From Mycolicibacterium moriokaense (GTDB lineage: Bacteria > Actinomycetota > Actinomycetes > Mycobacteriales > Mycobacteriaceae): a DNA stretch of 64,000 bases. Position numbers and translations under genes: made by a program. The notes below the pieces were generated by a model. The model did not search any database. It worked only from the letters and a program-made list of their open reading frames with translations, and was not told the origin of the DNA. Location: NCBI RefSeq assembly GCF_003347205.1, contig NZ_QQBJ01000008.1:124001-188000 (forward strand). The letters are read 5' to 3'. Shown one piece after another: positions 27,436-37,299 of this stretch (the stretch's first letter is position 1; each line of letters starts with the position of its first letter).

Positions 27436-28971
27436 GTGGAAGCCGACTACATCGTTGTGGGAACTGGCTCTGCGGGGTCGGTACTGGCCAACCGGCTCAG
27501 CGCCGACCCCGCCGCTTCGGTCGTGGTGCTCGAGGCAGGCCCCAAGGACAAAGACAAGTTCATCCACATTCCCGCCGCGTTCGCGAAGCTGTTCCGCAGC
27601 GAAGTCGACTGGGATTACCGCACGGAGCCGCAGAAGCAACTCGACGGCCGGGAGATCTACTGGCCCCGCGGCAAGACGCTCGGCGGCTCGTCGTCGCTGA
27701 ACGCGATGATGTGGGTGCGCGGGTTCGCCGCCGATTACGACGAATGGGGCGCTCTGGCAAGCGAAGACTGGGACTTCGCGCATGTGGCGGAGTACTTCGC
27801 GAAGATCGAAGCCGGCCCGCTGGTGATCTCGCCGCAGCGCAGCCCCCGCAGTTCCACCGCGGCGTGGCTGCACGCGGTTCGGGAATGCGGTTACGACGTC
27901 GAGAACCCCAATTGCGATGCGCCGCAGGGCTTCTGCCAGACACTTGTCACCCAGCGCCGGGGTGCGCGCTGGAGTACGGCGGATGCCTACCTGAAACCCG
28001 CGCTGCGCAGGCCCAACCTGACGCTGCACACCGAGGCGGTCGCCACCCGGGTGCTGTTCGACGGGCGGCGCGCAACGGGCGTCGAGTTCGTCCAGCTCGG
28101 GCAGAAGCGGGTGGTACGGGCGCGTCGCGAGGTGATCCTGGCCGGCGGCGCGGTGAACAGCCCGCAGCTGCTGATGCTGTCCGGCGTCGGCGATCGTGAG
28201 CAGCTGAACCGGCACGGCATCGACGTGGTCGCCGATGTGCCCGAGGTGGGCCAGAACCTGATGGATCATCTCGCGGTGCCGATGGGCTTCGACGTGCCCG
28301 CCGACTCCCTGTTCGCCGCCGAGAAGCCCGCGGAGTTGCTGAACTACCTGCTGCGCCGGCGAGGCATGCTGACGTCGAACGTCGGCGAGGCATACGGGTT
28401 CGTGCGCAGTCGCGCGGAACTCGACATCCCGGACCTGGAGCTGATCTTCGCGCCCGCCCCGTTCTTCGACGAGGCCATCGGCGACCCGCACGACCGGCAC
28501 GCGGTGGTGATGGGCCCGATCCTGGTGAAGCCGCGCAGCCGCGGCAGCATCACGCTGAAATCGTCCGATCCACTGGAAAAGCCTGCCATCGACCCGCAGT
28601 ACCTCAGCGACGACGCAGGCGCTGACCGTGCCGCTTTGATGGCGGGGCTGGAGATGACCGCGCGGATCGCCCGGTCAGCCGCCATGAGTGGGGTGCTCGG
28701 CAGGATCGCCCGCCCGCGCGGCGCGACGGGCCTGAACGACGACACGTTCGAAGCGGCGATCAACGAGTGCTCGCAGACGCTGTATCACCCGGTCGGCACC
28801 TGCCGGATGGGCAGCGACGACGCCAGCGTGGTGGACCCCGCGCTGCGGGTGCGCGGCGTCGACGGCCTGCGGGTGGCCGACGCGTCGGTGATGCCGTCGA
28901 TCATCCGCGGCCACACCCACGCCCCGTGTGTGCTGATCGGGGAGAAGGCCTCCGACCTGATCCGCTCCTGA
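27436..28971 (+). CDS. GMC-family FAD-dependent oxidoreductase
   Basis: 511-residue glucose-methanol-choline oxidoreductase (Rv1279, choline-dehydrogenase-like). FAD dinucleotide motif VVGTGSAGSVLANRL (about 7-21), GMC signature 1 GKTLGGSSSLNAMMWVRG (about 77-94), signature 2 GGAVNSPQLLMLSGVG (about 237-252), and the catalytic His in YHPVGTCRMG with a second His in IRGHTHAP. Oxidises an alcohol; the substrate is unknown. GTG 27436 follows a leaderless -10, 28 nt after sbcC. Confidence 0.9.
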   Translation: MEADYIVVGTGSAGSVLANRLSADPAASVVVLEAGPKDKDKFIHIPAAFAKLFRSEVDWDYRTEPQKQLDGREIYWPRGKTLGGSSSLNAMMWVRGFAADYDEWGALASEDWDFAHVAEYFAKIEAGPLVISPQRSPRSSTAAWLHAVRECGYDVENPNCDAPQGFCQTLVTQRRGARWSTADAYLKPALRRPNLTLHTEAVATRVLFDGRRATGVEFVQLGQKRVVRARREVILAGGAVNSPQLLMLSGVGDREQLNRHGIDVVADVPEVGQNLMDHLAVPMGFDVPADSLFAAEKPAELLNYLLRRRGMLTSNVGEAYGFVRSRAELDIPDLELIFAPAPFFDEAIGDPHDRHAVVMGPILVKPRSRGSITLKSSDPLEKPAIDPQYLSDDAGADRAALMAGLEMTARIARSAAMSGVLGRIARPRGATGLNDDTFEAAINECSQTLYHPVGTCRMGSDDASVVDPALRVRGVDGLRVADASVMPSIIRGHTHAPCVLIGEKASDLIRS

Positions 28972-28997
28972 AGCTTCCCGCGCACCTGTGCGGGCGG

Positions 28998-29405
28998 TCA
29001 GACCTCGGGTTCTGGCTGCGCGCGCGCGTCGCGGGTGGCTCGGGCCAGCACCTGCGGCCCGGTGGTCAAGGCCTTGCGCCAGGGCACGACGCCGTCGATC
29101 TCGACCTCGATCGTGAAGCTGAGCACGGTGCGTATGAGCACGATCAACCCGAGAATCGCGGCGTCGGTCAGCGACGGCTTCGACGTGACGGTCTTGACGA
29201 TGTCCGCGGCGACCAGCAATTCGAGACCCAGCAGGATCGCACCGCCGATCGTGGTGCGCAACGTCTTGAAGGCCCGCGGCCCATCGGTCCGTTTCCACGT
29301 CACCAGGGCCAGACCGATCGCGTAACCGATGCCCAACACCATCGACGAGACGCCCAGTACCTCGAACGCCTGCGTCGCCCGCTCGAAGAACTCCTCTAAG
29401 TACAC
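28998..29405 (-). CDS. DUF1622 membrane protein
   Basis: 135 residues with three hydrophobic helices (about 14-33, 49-68, 76-95) and a soluble C-terminal tail, matching DUF1622 (e.g. FKTLRTTIGGAILLGLELLVAADIVKT and LIVLIRTVLSFTIEVEIDG). Function unknown. GTG 29405 preferred since AGGGA lies just upstream; the frame stays open to 29549 without family similarity. Convergent with the GMC gene; not in the M. tuberculosis order. Confidence 0.72.
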   Translation of the reverse strand: MYLEEFFERATQAFEVLGVSSMVLGIGYAIGLALVTWKRTDGPRAFKTLRTTIGGAILLGLELLVAADIVKTVTSKPSLTDAAILGLIVLIRTVLSFTIEVEIDGVVPWRKALTTGPQVLARATRDARAQPEPEV

Positions 29406-29466
29406 CGCGTCCCTGTCGTCGCCCTGTTCCGCGACTCTATTACCGCCGGGGGCAGAATGGTCGGCG

Positions 29467-30717
29467 ATGACGATGAACGCCAAGCGGCGCCGTGCGCACG
29501 ACAAACTGGCTGCGATGCCGGGCGTGCGGTCGGTGCGGCGGCCGGTCACCCCCGGCGGCGACGACGAGTTCGACCTCTATTACGTGCGAACCGGCCCCGC
29601 GACACCCAATCCGCTTGTCGTCATCCCCGGCGGACCCGGCGCGGCGTCGGTGGCGCTGTATCGGGGACTTCGCAGACACGCCGCGGCCAGGGGCATCGGC
29701 GCGATCATGATCGACCACCGCGGCGTCGGGATGTCCCGGCACGACGACCGGGGCGTCGATCTGCCGCCCGAGGCGCTCACCATCGATCAGGCGGTGAACG
29801 ACGTCGCCGCTGTCCTCGATGACGCCCAAGTGGACAAGGCGGTCATCTACGGAACCTCCTACGGCACCTATCTGGCCGCGGGAGTCGGTGTGCGGCACCC
29901 GGATCGGGTGCATGCGATGGTTCTGGACTCGCCCTTGCTATCAGCCCGCGACATCGACGCCGCGCGCGACGCCACCCGCCGGGTGCTGCTGGACGGCGAC
30001 GAACCCGACGCCGTCGAACTGGCGCCGAAGATACGCAAGCTCGTGGACGACGGGGTGATGACTCCGGTCGCCGGACAGCTCACCGCGGCCGTGTACGGGC
30101 TGGCCGGGCCGGCGATGCTGACCCGTCAACTCGATCTGCTGTTGCGCGGCAGGCACGGCCTGTGGACCGTGCTCGACCAGGCGTCCAAGTTCCTGCTCGA
30201 ACGCAAGATGCCTTACCGCAACGAACCAGATCTGGTGGGGCGTATCGGGTTTCGCGAGCTCAACTATGGCGCGGTGCCCGACGGCTTGCCGCTCGACCCC
30301 GCGGTCGCCTTCCGCGAATTAGCCGCGCAGACTTCGGAGTTCGAGGCCGAGCCCTACGACCTGGCCGCCGAGATGCCCAAGTTCAGTTGGCCGACGGCCG
30401 TCGTCTCGGGTGGCCGAGATTTGATCACCCCCAGGGCCGTCGCGGAGGAGATCGCGTCGCTGATCCCCCGATCGGCGCTGGTGGGGTTGGCGACGGCGGG
30501 CCACAGCCTGATCGATGTCCGGGAGCGCGCGGCGCTCGACATCGTCGAGGCCTTGTATGACGGCGATGTCGCGAATCTGCCCGCCCGTGGAAAGGAACTC
30601 GACGCCGTGCCACCCAGCATCGGAATCCGGTTACTCGTAGGGACGCTCGGTGCCGCCGCCGTCGTCGAGTCGGCGCTGCCCGCGGTGATTCCCCGCGTCG
30701 TGCAGCGGGTCCGCTAG
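29467..30717 (+). CDS. Alpha/beta hydrolase, S33 proline-iminopeptidase-like
   Basis: 416 residues. Oxyanion motif GGPGAAS (about 56-62), nucleophile elbow GTSYGTYLA (Ser about 138), acid in SGGRDLITP and His in AGHSLID, with a variable cap domain between them: the S33 peptidase plan. Hydrolyses N-terminal proline or another small substrate; not certain. A hydrophobic C-terminal stretch (about 385-410) may anchor it to the membrane. Start ATG 29467 (MTMNAKRRR); ATG 29473 is equally possible. Precedes the membrane-anchor/coiled-coil pair. Confidence 0.75.
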   Translation: MTMNAKRRRAHDKLAAMPGVRSVRRPVTPGGDDEFDLYYVRTGPATPNPLVVIPGGPGAASVALYRGLRRHAAARGIGAIMIDHRGVGMSRHDDRGVDLPPEALTIDQAVNDVAAVLDDAQVDKAVIYGTSYGTYLAAGVGVRHPDRVHAMVLDSPLLSARDIDAARDATRRVLLDGDEPDAVELAPKIRKLVDDGVMTPVAGQLTAAVYGLAGPAMLTRQLDLLLRGRHGLWTVLDQASKFLLERKMPYRNEPDLVGRIGFRELNYGAVPDGLPLDPAVAFRELAAQTSEFEAEPYDLAAEMPKFSWPTAVVSGGRDLITPRAVAEEIASLIPRSALVGLATAGHSLIDVRERAALDIVEALYDGDVANLPARGKELDAVPPSIGIRLLVGTLGAAAVVESALPAVIPRVVQRVR

Positions 30718-30750
30718 ATACGCACTTCGACGATGGGGAGAATGGTTCGG

Positions 30751-31368
30751 ATGACCGATATTCCACAGGCAATGGAGCTTCCGCCGCTTCGCGACTTCAT
30801 CGTCTCACCCGGATTCATCGGTGCAGCGGTGCTGGTCGCGGCGCTCGTCGTGCTGTGCGTTGTGCTCTACGCCGTTCGTCGGGCGGGCAAACGACTCGAC
30901 AAGGACCTCGAGCAGCGTGAGCGCCTTCATGTCCAGAGCCGCGACGCCGAGCAGCGCGCACACGACTCGCGGCAATGCTGGGCCACGCTCAAGTGGCTGG
31001 TGGATACGGCCGGAATCGAACCCGCGGCCAGCGAGGGCGCGACCCTCGGACTGGGCCCGGAACTGACGATGGCGACGTTGAACGGGCTGCTCCGCGACGC
31101 CGAGCGCATCGGCGACGAAACGCTCGCCGACGCGGTGACGGCGTATCAGAACCAGTTCGCGCTTGTGCTCGCCCAGCAGGGCGGCCCGCTGTCGGAACTC
31201 GCCGCGGGCCCGCCGCCTGCCAAGACCGCCAGGGGCCCGCAGCCGCAGGCGCCTGCGAGAGAGCCGGCCAAGCCGACTGACGCCCAAGCAGACAAGCAGC
31301 CTGTTCCTGATGAAAGTTCCGCGGCGACAGCCGAAGTCGCATCCGACGGCGGGCGGCGCAGGCGATGA
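30751..31368 (+). CDS. Single-helix membrane protein with cytoplasmic coil (205 aa)
   Basis: One transmembrane helix (about residues 22-45, FIGAAVLVAALVVLCVVLYAV) followed by a basic stretch, a short coiled coil (RLDKDLEQRERLHVQSRDAEQRAH), a compact helical domain (about 80-140) and a Pro/Ala-rich disordered tail. No family recognised. Overlaps the next gene by ATGA (31365-31368), so the two proteins are made together and may form a complex. ATG 30751 chosen among three in-frame candidates because GGGGAG lies about 10 nt upstream. Confidence 0.65.
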   Translation: MTDIPQAMELPPLRDFIVSPGFIGAAVLVAALVVLCVVLYAVRRAGKRLDKDLEQRERLHVQSRDAEQRAHDSRQCWATLKWLVDTAGIEPAASEGATLGLGPELTMATLNGLLRDAERIGDETLADAVTAYQNQFALVLAQQGGPLSELAAGPPPAKTARGPQPQAPAREPAKPTDAQADKQPVPDESSAATAEVASDGGRRRR

Positions 31369-32732
31369 CGACGACACGGCGGCATATTGAGGATCTCGGC
31401 TCCGACGACTGGGCGGCGCTGACGCGTCGCGCAGCCACGCAAGCGGTTGCCGCGGCAGAGCGGCGTGGCAAGAAGCCACCGGCGGAACTGGTCGCGGTGG
31501 CGGCGATGACCGAACGCCAACTCATCGACCGCCGTGCGCGAAGTGGACCCGCCAGGCAACGGCTCTCGACGGTCATGCAGCTGGTCGAAGCCGACCACGA
31601 GCGTCGAAAGGCCGAAGCCCGGGCCCGCGACGCCCACCAGGACAAGCTGGACGCCGAGGCGGCCGCGGGAGCCGCGCGGGTCGAGGCCGACGAGTCCTCG
31701 CGCACCGCCGCTGCGGCGCGCGCGCAGGCCCGCACGGCGCAGCAGCAGGTCACCGAGAAGGACATGGAACGAGCGGCCGAGCGCGCCGCCGTTGCCGAGG
31801 CCCACGAACGAGCTCTGCAGCAGTTGCGCGCCGAACTCGACAAGGTCCGAGCCGACGCCGAAGCCGATGTGAAGGCGGCGCAGCAGCGAGCGGCCGGGGC
31901 CGAGGAGCGTGCACAGCAGCGCGCCAAGGAGCGCACCACCGCCAGCGAGGCCTCCGAGCAGGCGGTGCAGCAGTTGCGTGCCGAGTTCGAGCAGGTTCGT
32001 GCCGACGCCGAGGCCGTGGTCGCGGCCGCGCGTGAGCGGGCGGCCGGCGCGGAGAAACGCGCCCAGCAGAGGGCCGCTGAGCGCACGGCCTCGATCGAAG
32101 CCGCCGAGCAGGCGGCCCAACAACTCCGCAGCGAGATCGCCCGCGTGCGCACCGACACCGACGCTGAGATCGCCGCCTCGCGGGGGTGGGCGGCCGGCGA
32201 GGTCGCGGCGGCGCGGGACGCGGCCGACGCCGAGGTGGCACGCGCCTACGCTGCCGCAGGCGATGCGATCCAGGAGGCGCAGGCCAAGCTGGCGCGCGAC
32301 ATGGCGATGCAACCGTTGGCGATTCCGGTGCCCCCGTTCGAATTTCGGTCGCAGACCGCGCACGTCGAAAACGCGCTCAACGCGCTACACCAGATCGACT
32401 ATCTGCTCGAAGTCGACATGGCCGACGGGGGAGACCCTGACCTCGCCGTCGACGTCGACCTGATGCTGACCCTGGTGCGCGCGGTGCGAGAGCACGCGAT
32501 GCACCTGTGCAACGAACCGCCCCGCGCCGCCGGCCCCCGCGACGTCGCGGTGGCCTACGAGGAGGCTGCCGCCGACGCGTTCCGGGCGTTCCTGCAGCGC
32601 GTCGAGACCGTGGTCCGGCAACTGCAAGGTCGTGCGATCGGTCCCGATGTCGAGGTGGTGGACGTCGTGTCGGCGATGCTGGCCGACCCGTGGGTGCAGC
32701 GCGTCCGTCGTCAGGACTCCCCGGACGACTGA
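31365..32732 (+). CDS. Long Ala/Glu-rich coiled-coil protein (455 aa)
   Basis: Residues about 60-305 form an almost continuous coiled coil containing two clear copies of a 50-residue repeat and a third partial one, recognisable by QQLRAE(L/F)..VRADAEA and RAAGAEERAQQRA. A folded C-terminal domain follows (about 315-450, FEFRSQTAHVENALNALHQI). N-terminal 55 residues form a small basic helical domain. No enzyme motifs. Coupled by ATGA to the upstream membrane protein. Looks structural, like a scaffold or cytoskeletal adaptor; function unknown. Confidence 0.68.
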   Translation: MTTTRRHIEDLGSDDWAALTRRAATQAVAAAERRGKKPPAELVAVAAMTERQLIDRRARSGPARQRLSTVMQLVEADHERRKAEARARDAHQDKLDAEAAAGAARVEADESSRTAAAARAQARTAQQQVTEKDMERAAERAAVAEAHERALQQLRAELDKVRADAEADVKAAQQRAAGAEERAQQRAKERTTASEASEQAVQQLRAEFEQVRADAEAVVAAARERAAGAEKRAQQRAAERTASIEAAEQAAQQLRSEIARVRTDTDAEIAASRGWAAGEVAAARDAADAEVARAYAAAGDAIQEAQAKLARDMAMQPLAIPVPPFEFRSQTAHVENALNALHQIDYLLEVDMADGGDPDLAVDVDLMLTLVRAVREHAMHLCNEPPRAAGPRDVAVAYEEAAADAFRAFLQRVETVVRQLQGRAIGPDVEVVDVVSAMLADPWVQRVRRQDSPDD

Positions 32733-32740
32733 CCGCCGGC

Positions 32741-34462
32741 TTACTTCGTGAAGCCGATCTTGGTGTAGTCCAGGTCGCCGATGCCGGCGGGCCCGAAATT
32801 CGCCAGGCTACTGCGGACGGCGACGTTGCCCGCCGACTGGAACAGCGGCAGGCTGAACCCGATGTCGAAGATCATCTTGTCCAGTTCGTTGGCCAGTTCG
32901 CGTGCCTTCGCGGGGTCGAGTTCGTCGAAGGTCTGCTCGGCCTTCGCATCGATTTCCGGGCTGCTGATCTTGCCGAAGTTGCTCTCCGCGTTGGTCGTGT
33001 AGATCTGATTGAGACAACACAGTGAGAACGCGTCGCCGACCCAACTGAACTGCGCGATGTCGAAGTCGCCCGGGATGATGTAGTTGGTGAAGAAGCCCGT
33101 GCCGCCCTTGGTGTCGAGTTCGAGCTTGACGCCGATCTGCGCCAGGCTGTTCTGCGCGACCTGCGCGACCTGCTTGGTGGTGTCGGCGTCGAACAGCACG
33201 TCGCGAATCACCAACTGTTTGCCGTCTTTTTCGCGGAACTGGCCGTTGAGTCGCCAGCCGAGGTCGTCGAGTTCCTGCTTGGCCTTCTCCGGGTCGTATG
33301 TCACCGCGGCGCTGTTGTCCTGGTAGCCCTCCTGGCCGGCGACGAAGATGTGGTTGTTCAGCGGCACCGGGTTGTCGACCAGGCCGCGCTGGGTGACGTT
33401 GGCGATCGCCTGCCTGTCGATGCCCTTGGCGACCGCGAGCCGCAGCGCCTTGTCCGCGAGGATCGATCCCCGCGCCCCGTTGAACGTGAAGTGATACCAG
33501 CTGGGCCCTGGCGCGCGCCGAATCGAGATGCCCGGCGTGTTTCTCGCCGTGGTCAGTTCGGGCAGCGACGTCACCCCCGTCGCGTCGATCGTGTTGTTCT
33601 GCAGAGCGGGGATGCGCGCCTTGTCGTCGAGCACCAGATAGGTGACGCTGTCCAGAAGCGGCGGCGTGCCCCACCATTTCGGGTTGCGCTTCAACGTGAT
33701 TCGCTGCGCGGTGCGGTCCAGGTCGGTCACCACGAACGGGCCCGCTGACGGTCCGGGACGGTCGAGCTGGCCCTTGTTGAACACCTCGGGGTCCGAAGTC
33801 ATGCTCTTGGGCAGAAGCATGGTGTTGCCTGCGAACATTCCGCGCCAGTCCGAGAAACTCTTGGCGAAGGTCACCACGGCCTGGCGATCGTCGACGCCGC
33901 GTGTCACCTTCTCGACGCGGTCGGCGCCATTGGTGCTGGCGATGCGGAAGTCCGGGTTCTTGCCGCTGGTCGCATTGATCTGGGATGCGATGTCTTCCCA
34001 CGTGATCGGCGTTCCGTCGGTCCAGACGGCCTTGGGGTTGATGGTGTAGGTGACGACCTGTGGATTTTCGCTGGTCAGTTTGACGTCGGTGAAGTAGTCG
34101 GTGTTGACCGTCGTCGAGCCGTCCGAGCCGACCCGGAAGGCGCGCGGCATCGTCCACCGCAGCATCGCCCCGGAGTCGGCTTCGTTGCCGTCGATGTGCA
34201 ATGAGTTGAAGTTCGACGGATACCCGGTCAGCGCCAGCCTCAGGTTGCCGCCTTGCTGCAGCGTCGCGGGATCCTGCGGGTTGATGTCGCTGGTGTCGCC
34301 GATCTCGGCGTTCCCCCCGGCCGGCGGCGCTTCGTTGTCGCCGCTCGAGCAGCCGGCAACCACCAGTGCCGTCACCAGTCCCGCGGTGAGCAGACGCAAA
34401 AGCACCCCGACACGCCGAGCGGAGAGTACTTTCGCGTCTTCTCGCGGAAGGAAGAGGTCCAT
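32741..34462 (-). CDS. oppA: Oligopeptide ABC transporter substrate-binding lipoprotein OppA
   Basis: 573 residues: signal peptide with lipobox VVAGC (Cys about 38), then an SBP family 5 fold, closely following Rv1280c (TSDINPQDPATLQQGGNLRL, GPSAGPFVVTDLDRTAQRI, APGPSWYHFTFNGA). Captures peptides for OppBCD. One local difference from what I recall of the M. tuberculosis protein is a vicinal Cys pair in FSLCCLNQIY. Last gene of oppBCDA; a -10-like TAGAGT overlapping the oppD stop lies 7 nt before ATG 34462, so it may also have its own leaderless transcript. Confidence 0.92.
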   Translation of the reverse strand: MDLFLPREDAKVLSARRVGVLLRLLTAGLVTALVVAGCSSGDNEAPPAGGNAEIGDTSDINPQDPATLQQGGNLRLALTGYPSNFNSLHIDGNEADSGAMLRWTMPRAFRVGSDGSTTVNTDYFTDVKLTSENPQVVTYTINPKAVWTDGTPITWEDIASQINATSGKNPDFRIASTNGADRVEKVTRGVDDRQAVVTFAKSFSDWRGMFAGNTMLLPKSMTSDPEVFNKGQLDRPGPSAGPFVVTDLDRTAQRITLKRNPKWWGTPPLLDSVTYLVLDDKARIPALQNNTIDATGVTSLPELTTARNTPGISIRRAPGPSWYHFTFNGARGSILADKALRLAVAKGIDRQAIANVTQRGLVDNPVPLNNHIFVAGQEGYQDNSAAVTYDPEKAKQELDDLGWRLNGQFREKDGKQLVIRDVLFDADTTKQVAQVAQNSLAQIGVKLELDTKGGTGFFTNYIIPGDFDIAQFSWVGDAFSLCCLNQIYTTNAESNFGKISSPEIDAKAEQTFDELDPAKARELANELDKMIFDIGFSLPLFQSAGNVAVRSSLANFGPAGIGDLDYTKIGFTK

Positions 34463-34469
34463 CCGACCG

Positions 34470-34475
34470 ACTCTA
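34470..34475 (-). promoter_or_regulatory. -10 element of an internal leaderless promoter (oppA)
   Basis: TAGAGT on the minus strand, overlapping the oppD stop codon, then 7 nt and ATG 34462. Would allow extra oppA expression. Confidence 0.42.
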
Positions 34476-36308
34476 GCGGCGGTTGGGTTCTGGTTGCGGT
34501 ACTGCGGCCAGCAACTTGCGGGTGTAATCCTCGCGGGGGTGGGCGAACACCTGGTCGCCGTCGCCCTGCTCGACGATCTTGCCCTTGAGCATCACCGCCA
34601 CCCGGTGGGCGAGGTGTTTGACGACGGACAGGTCGTGGGAGACGAACAGGTACGCCAGCCCGAACCGCTCCTGCAGGTCCAGCAGCAGGTTGATGATGCC
34701 CGCCTGGATCGAAACATCGAGCGCCGACACCGGTTCGTCCAGCGCAAGGATCTTGGGCTGCAGCGCGAGTGCGCGGGCGATGCCGATCCGCTGTTTCTGG
34801 CCGCCGGAGAATTCCGCCGGATAGCGGTTGGCGTCCGGTCGTCGCATCCCGACGATGTCGAGCAGCTCGGCGACCCGTTCGTCGATCCGGCTCTTGTCGA
34901 AGCCGTTGGCGGTCAACGGTTCTGCGAGCACCTCGGAGACCGGCAGCCGCGGGTCGAGCGAGGCCACCGGATCCTGGAACACCACCTGCATGTCGCCACG
35001 CAACGCTCGTCGGGCCTTGGCGGTCAGCGTCGCCACGTCTTCGCCGAGCACCTCGATGGCACCTGCCTGCGGGGCGGTCAGGTCCAGGATCTGGTGCAGC
35101 GTGGTCGACTTGCCCGACCCCGACTCTCCGACGATGCCGAGGGTGCGGCCCTGCTGGAGTTCGAAGCTGATGCCGTCGACGGCGCGTACCTCGCCGATGG
35201 TGCGGCGCAGCACCACACCCTTGGTCAGTTTGTACGTCTTGGCCAGGTTTTCCACCCGCAGCACGACAGGTGCGTCAGTCGGTCCCCGTACCGGGTGCGG
35301 CGCGGTCGACACACCGTAGATGTCGGCGGCGCTTCTGCCGGTGACGTCGTCGGTGCGGATGCACGCCGCGGTGTGGTCGGCGCCGACGCTGACCAACTCC
35401 GGTTCGGCGGCGCGGCAGTCGTCGATCGCCAGCGGACACCGCGGCGCGAACGGGCATCCCGGCGGCAGCGAAGCCAGCGACGGGGGAGCACCGGGGATGG
35501 GCACCAGACGCGCGCCCTGCGCGGCGTCGAGTCGCGGCACCGACCCGAGAAGTCCTGCGGTGTAGGGCATTCGGCGATCGCGATAGAGTGCATCCACCGA
35601 GGCGACCTCCACGGCCCGGCCGGCGTACATCACCAGGGCGCGGTCGGCGAACTCGGCGACCACCCCCAGGTCGTGGGTGATGATCAGCACCCCGGCGCCG
35701 GTGACGTCCCTGGCGGTCTTCAGCACGTCGAGAATCTGCGCCTGCACCGTGACGTCCAAGGCCGTGGTGGGCTCGTCGCAGATCAACAGGTCGGGGTCGT
35801 TGGCGATGGCGATGGCGATGACGACTCGCTGTCGCTCGCCGCCGGACAGTTCGTGCGGAAACGCCTTGGCGCGCTGTTCGGGCTGGCCGATGCCGACGAG
35901 ATCGAGCAGTTCGACCGCGCGCGTGCGGGCCGCCCTGCGCGACGAGTCCTTGTCGTGTATCTGAATCGCTTCGGCGATCTGGTCGCCGACGGTGTAGACC
36001 GGCGTCAGTGCAGACATCGGGTCCTGGAACACCGTTCCGATGCGCCTGCCTCGCACGTGCGACATCTTCTGGTCGGACAGTCCGATCAGCTCGTCGCCGC
36101 GCAGCCGCACCGATCCGGTCACCTCCGCGTACTCCGGAAGCAGCCCGACGACGGCCATCGCGCCCGCCGACTTGCCTGCCCCGGATTCGCCGACCAGGGC
36201 GACGACTTCGCCCGCGTCGACGTGGTAGTTCAACCCGCGAACCGCCGCCACCCGCTCGGTCTCGGTGGGAAAGGTGACGGAGAGGTCACGCACTTCGAGC
36301 AGGCTCAT
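34473..36308 (-). CDS. oppD: Oligopeptide ABC transporter ATPase OppD (two NBDs)
   Basis: 611 residues with two complete ATPase domains fused (OppD+OppF), as in Rv1281c. NBD1: Walker [10 protein letters not shown] (about 40), signature [22 protein letters not shown]2: GESGSGKST (about 380), [21 protein letters not shown]. Between them is the Cys-rich extension [14 protein letters not shown]...AACIR, four cysteines placed as the [4Fe-4S] cluster reported for mycobacterial OppD. Energises peptide uptake. Overlaps oppC by ATGA. Confidence 0.92.
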   Translation of the reverse strand: MSLLEVRDLSVTFPTETERVAAVRGLNYHVDAGEVVALVGESGAGKSAGAMAVVGLLPEYAEVTGSVRLRGDELIGLSDQKMSHVRGRRIGTVFQDPMSALTPVYTVGDQIAEAIQIHDKDSSRRAARTRAVELLDLVGIGQPEQRAKAFPHELSGGERQRVVIAIAIANDPDLLICDEPTTALDVTVQAQILDVLKTARDVTGAGVLIITHDLGVVAEFADRALVMYAGRAVEVASVDALYRDRRMPYTAGLLGSVPRLDAAQGARLVPIPGAPPSLASLPPGCPFAPRCPLAIDDCRAAEPELVSVGADHTAACIRTDDVTGRSAADIYGVSTAPHPVRGPTDAPVVLRVENLAKTYKLTKGVVLRRTIGEVRAVDGISFELQQGRTLGIVGESGSGKSTTLHQILDLTAPQAGAIEVLGEDVATLTAKARRALRGDMQVVFQDPVASLDPRLPVSEVLAEPLTANGFDKSRIDERVAELLDIVGMRRPDANRYPAEFSGGQKQRIGIARALALQPKILALDEPVSALDVSIQAGIINLLLDLQERFGLAYLFVSHDLSVVKHLAHRVAVMLKGKIVEQGDGDQVFAHPREDYTRKLLAAVPQPEPNRR

Positions 36309-37234
36309 GTGCGTTTCCTTCGCAGTGGCCGCGCGCTCGGATCAAGTGCGTCTCGGATGCCGTCTCCGATCAGGTTGGTACACAATACGATCAGTACCAG
36401 CACGCCGGCGGGGAACAGGAACACCCAGGGGAAGGTCGTGGCGGCGTTGGTGCCGTCGGCGATCAACGTGCCCAGCGAGACGTCCGGCGGTTGCACGCCG
36501 AATCCCAGGAAGCTCAACCCGGTTTCGCCGATGATCGCCGTGCCGACGTTCAGCGTGGTGTCGATGATGAGCAGCGAGGCGACATTGGGCAGGATGTGGC
36601 GAACGATGATGCGCCAGTTGGGTACGCCCATATACCGGGCGGCGACCACGAACTCGCGTTCCCGAAGGCTCATCGTCATGCCACGCACGATGCGGGAGCT
36701 GATCATCCAGCCGAACACGGAGAACAGGACGATCAGCCAGAAGACGCGGTCGGCCGAGCCGAGTCGGGGGGTGACGATCGCGATCACGATGAAGCTGGGC
36801 ACCACAAGCAACAAGTCGACGAGCCACATCAGTCGGCGATCGCGCCAGCCACCGAAATACCCGGCGATCGCACCGACTGTCGCGGCGAGGACCGTTGCGA
36901 TCAGCGCCACGCAGACGCCGATCAGCATCGACTTCTGCATCCCGCGGAGTGTCAGCGCCAGCAGATCCTGGCCCAGCGCATTGGTGCCGAACCAGTGCTG
37001 CAGGCTCGGTGGTTGCTGCAGGGCGTAGTAGTCAAGGTCGGTGAAGCTGTACGGCAGCAGCGGCGGCAGCGCGTAGCACCCGACGAAGAACAGCACGAGC
37101 AGCACCAGGGACACGACGGCGGGTTTGTTGCGTAAGAACCTGCGCCACACCAGGGCTCGCCGCGAGGCAAACTCGTGGCCGTCGAGGCCGGACTCCGCTG
37201 TCGTCGAGGATTCCGTGGTCGCCGGTTCGCTCAT
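36305..37234 (-). CDS. oppC: Oligopeptide ABC transporter permease OppC
   Basis: 309 residues, an N-terminal cytoplasmic tail then about six membrane helices with the permease EAA-type loop ([27 protein letters not shown], here only named by its start and end) in the second half. Orthologue of Rv1282c. ATG 37234 lies in the second ATGA of a MIRU-like unit; the stop overlaps oppD. Confidence 0.9.
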   Translation of the reverse strand: MSEPATTESSTTAESGLDGHEFASRRALVWRRFLRNKPAVVSLVLLVLFFVGCYALPPLLPYSFTDLDYYALQQPPSLQHWFGTNALGQDLLALTLRGMQKSMLIGVCVALIATVLAATVGAIAGYFGGWRDRRLMWLVDLLLVVPSFIVIAIVTPRLGSADRVFWLIVLFSVFGWMISSRIVRGMTMSLREREFVVAARYMGVPNWRIIVRHILPNVASLLIIDTTLNVGTAIIGETGLSFLGFGVQPPDVSLGTLIADGTNAATTFPWVFLFPAGVLVLIVLCTNLIGDGIRDALDPSARPLRRKRT

Positions 37235-37299
37235 GCGGTCACCTCGCGGGCTCGGCCACCGCATTCCCGTTTGTTGATTCGCTCGCAAGCTTCGCTCAT
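37231..37299 (-). repeat. MIRU-like 65-bp unit between ATGA motifs (oppB/oppC junction)
   Basis: Minus-strand ATGA at 37299-37296 holds the oppB stop and ATGA at 37234-37231 the oppC start; the spacing is 65 bp, identical to the sbcD/sbcC unit. Shares ATGAGCGAAGCTTGCGAGCG and AATC with it and later GCGAGGT and the GC before the second ATGA, diverging in the middle. Confidence 0.8.
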
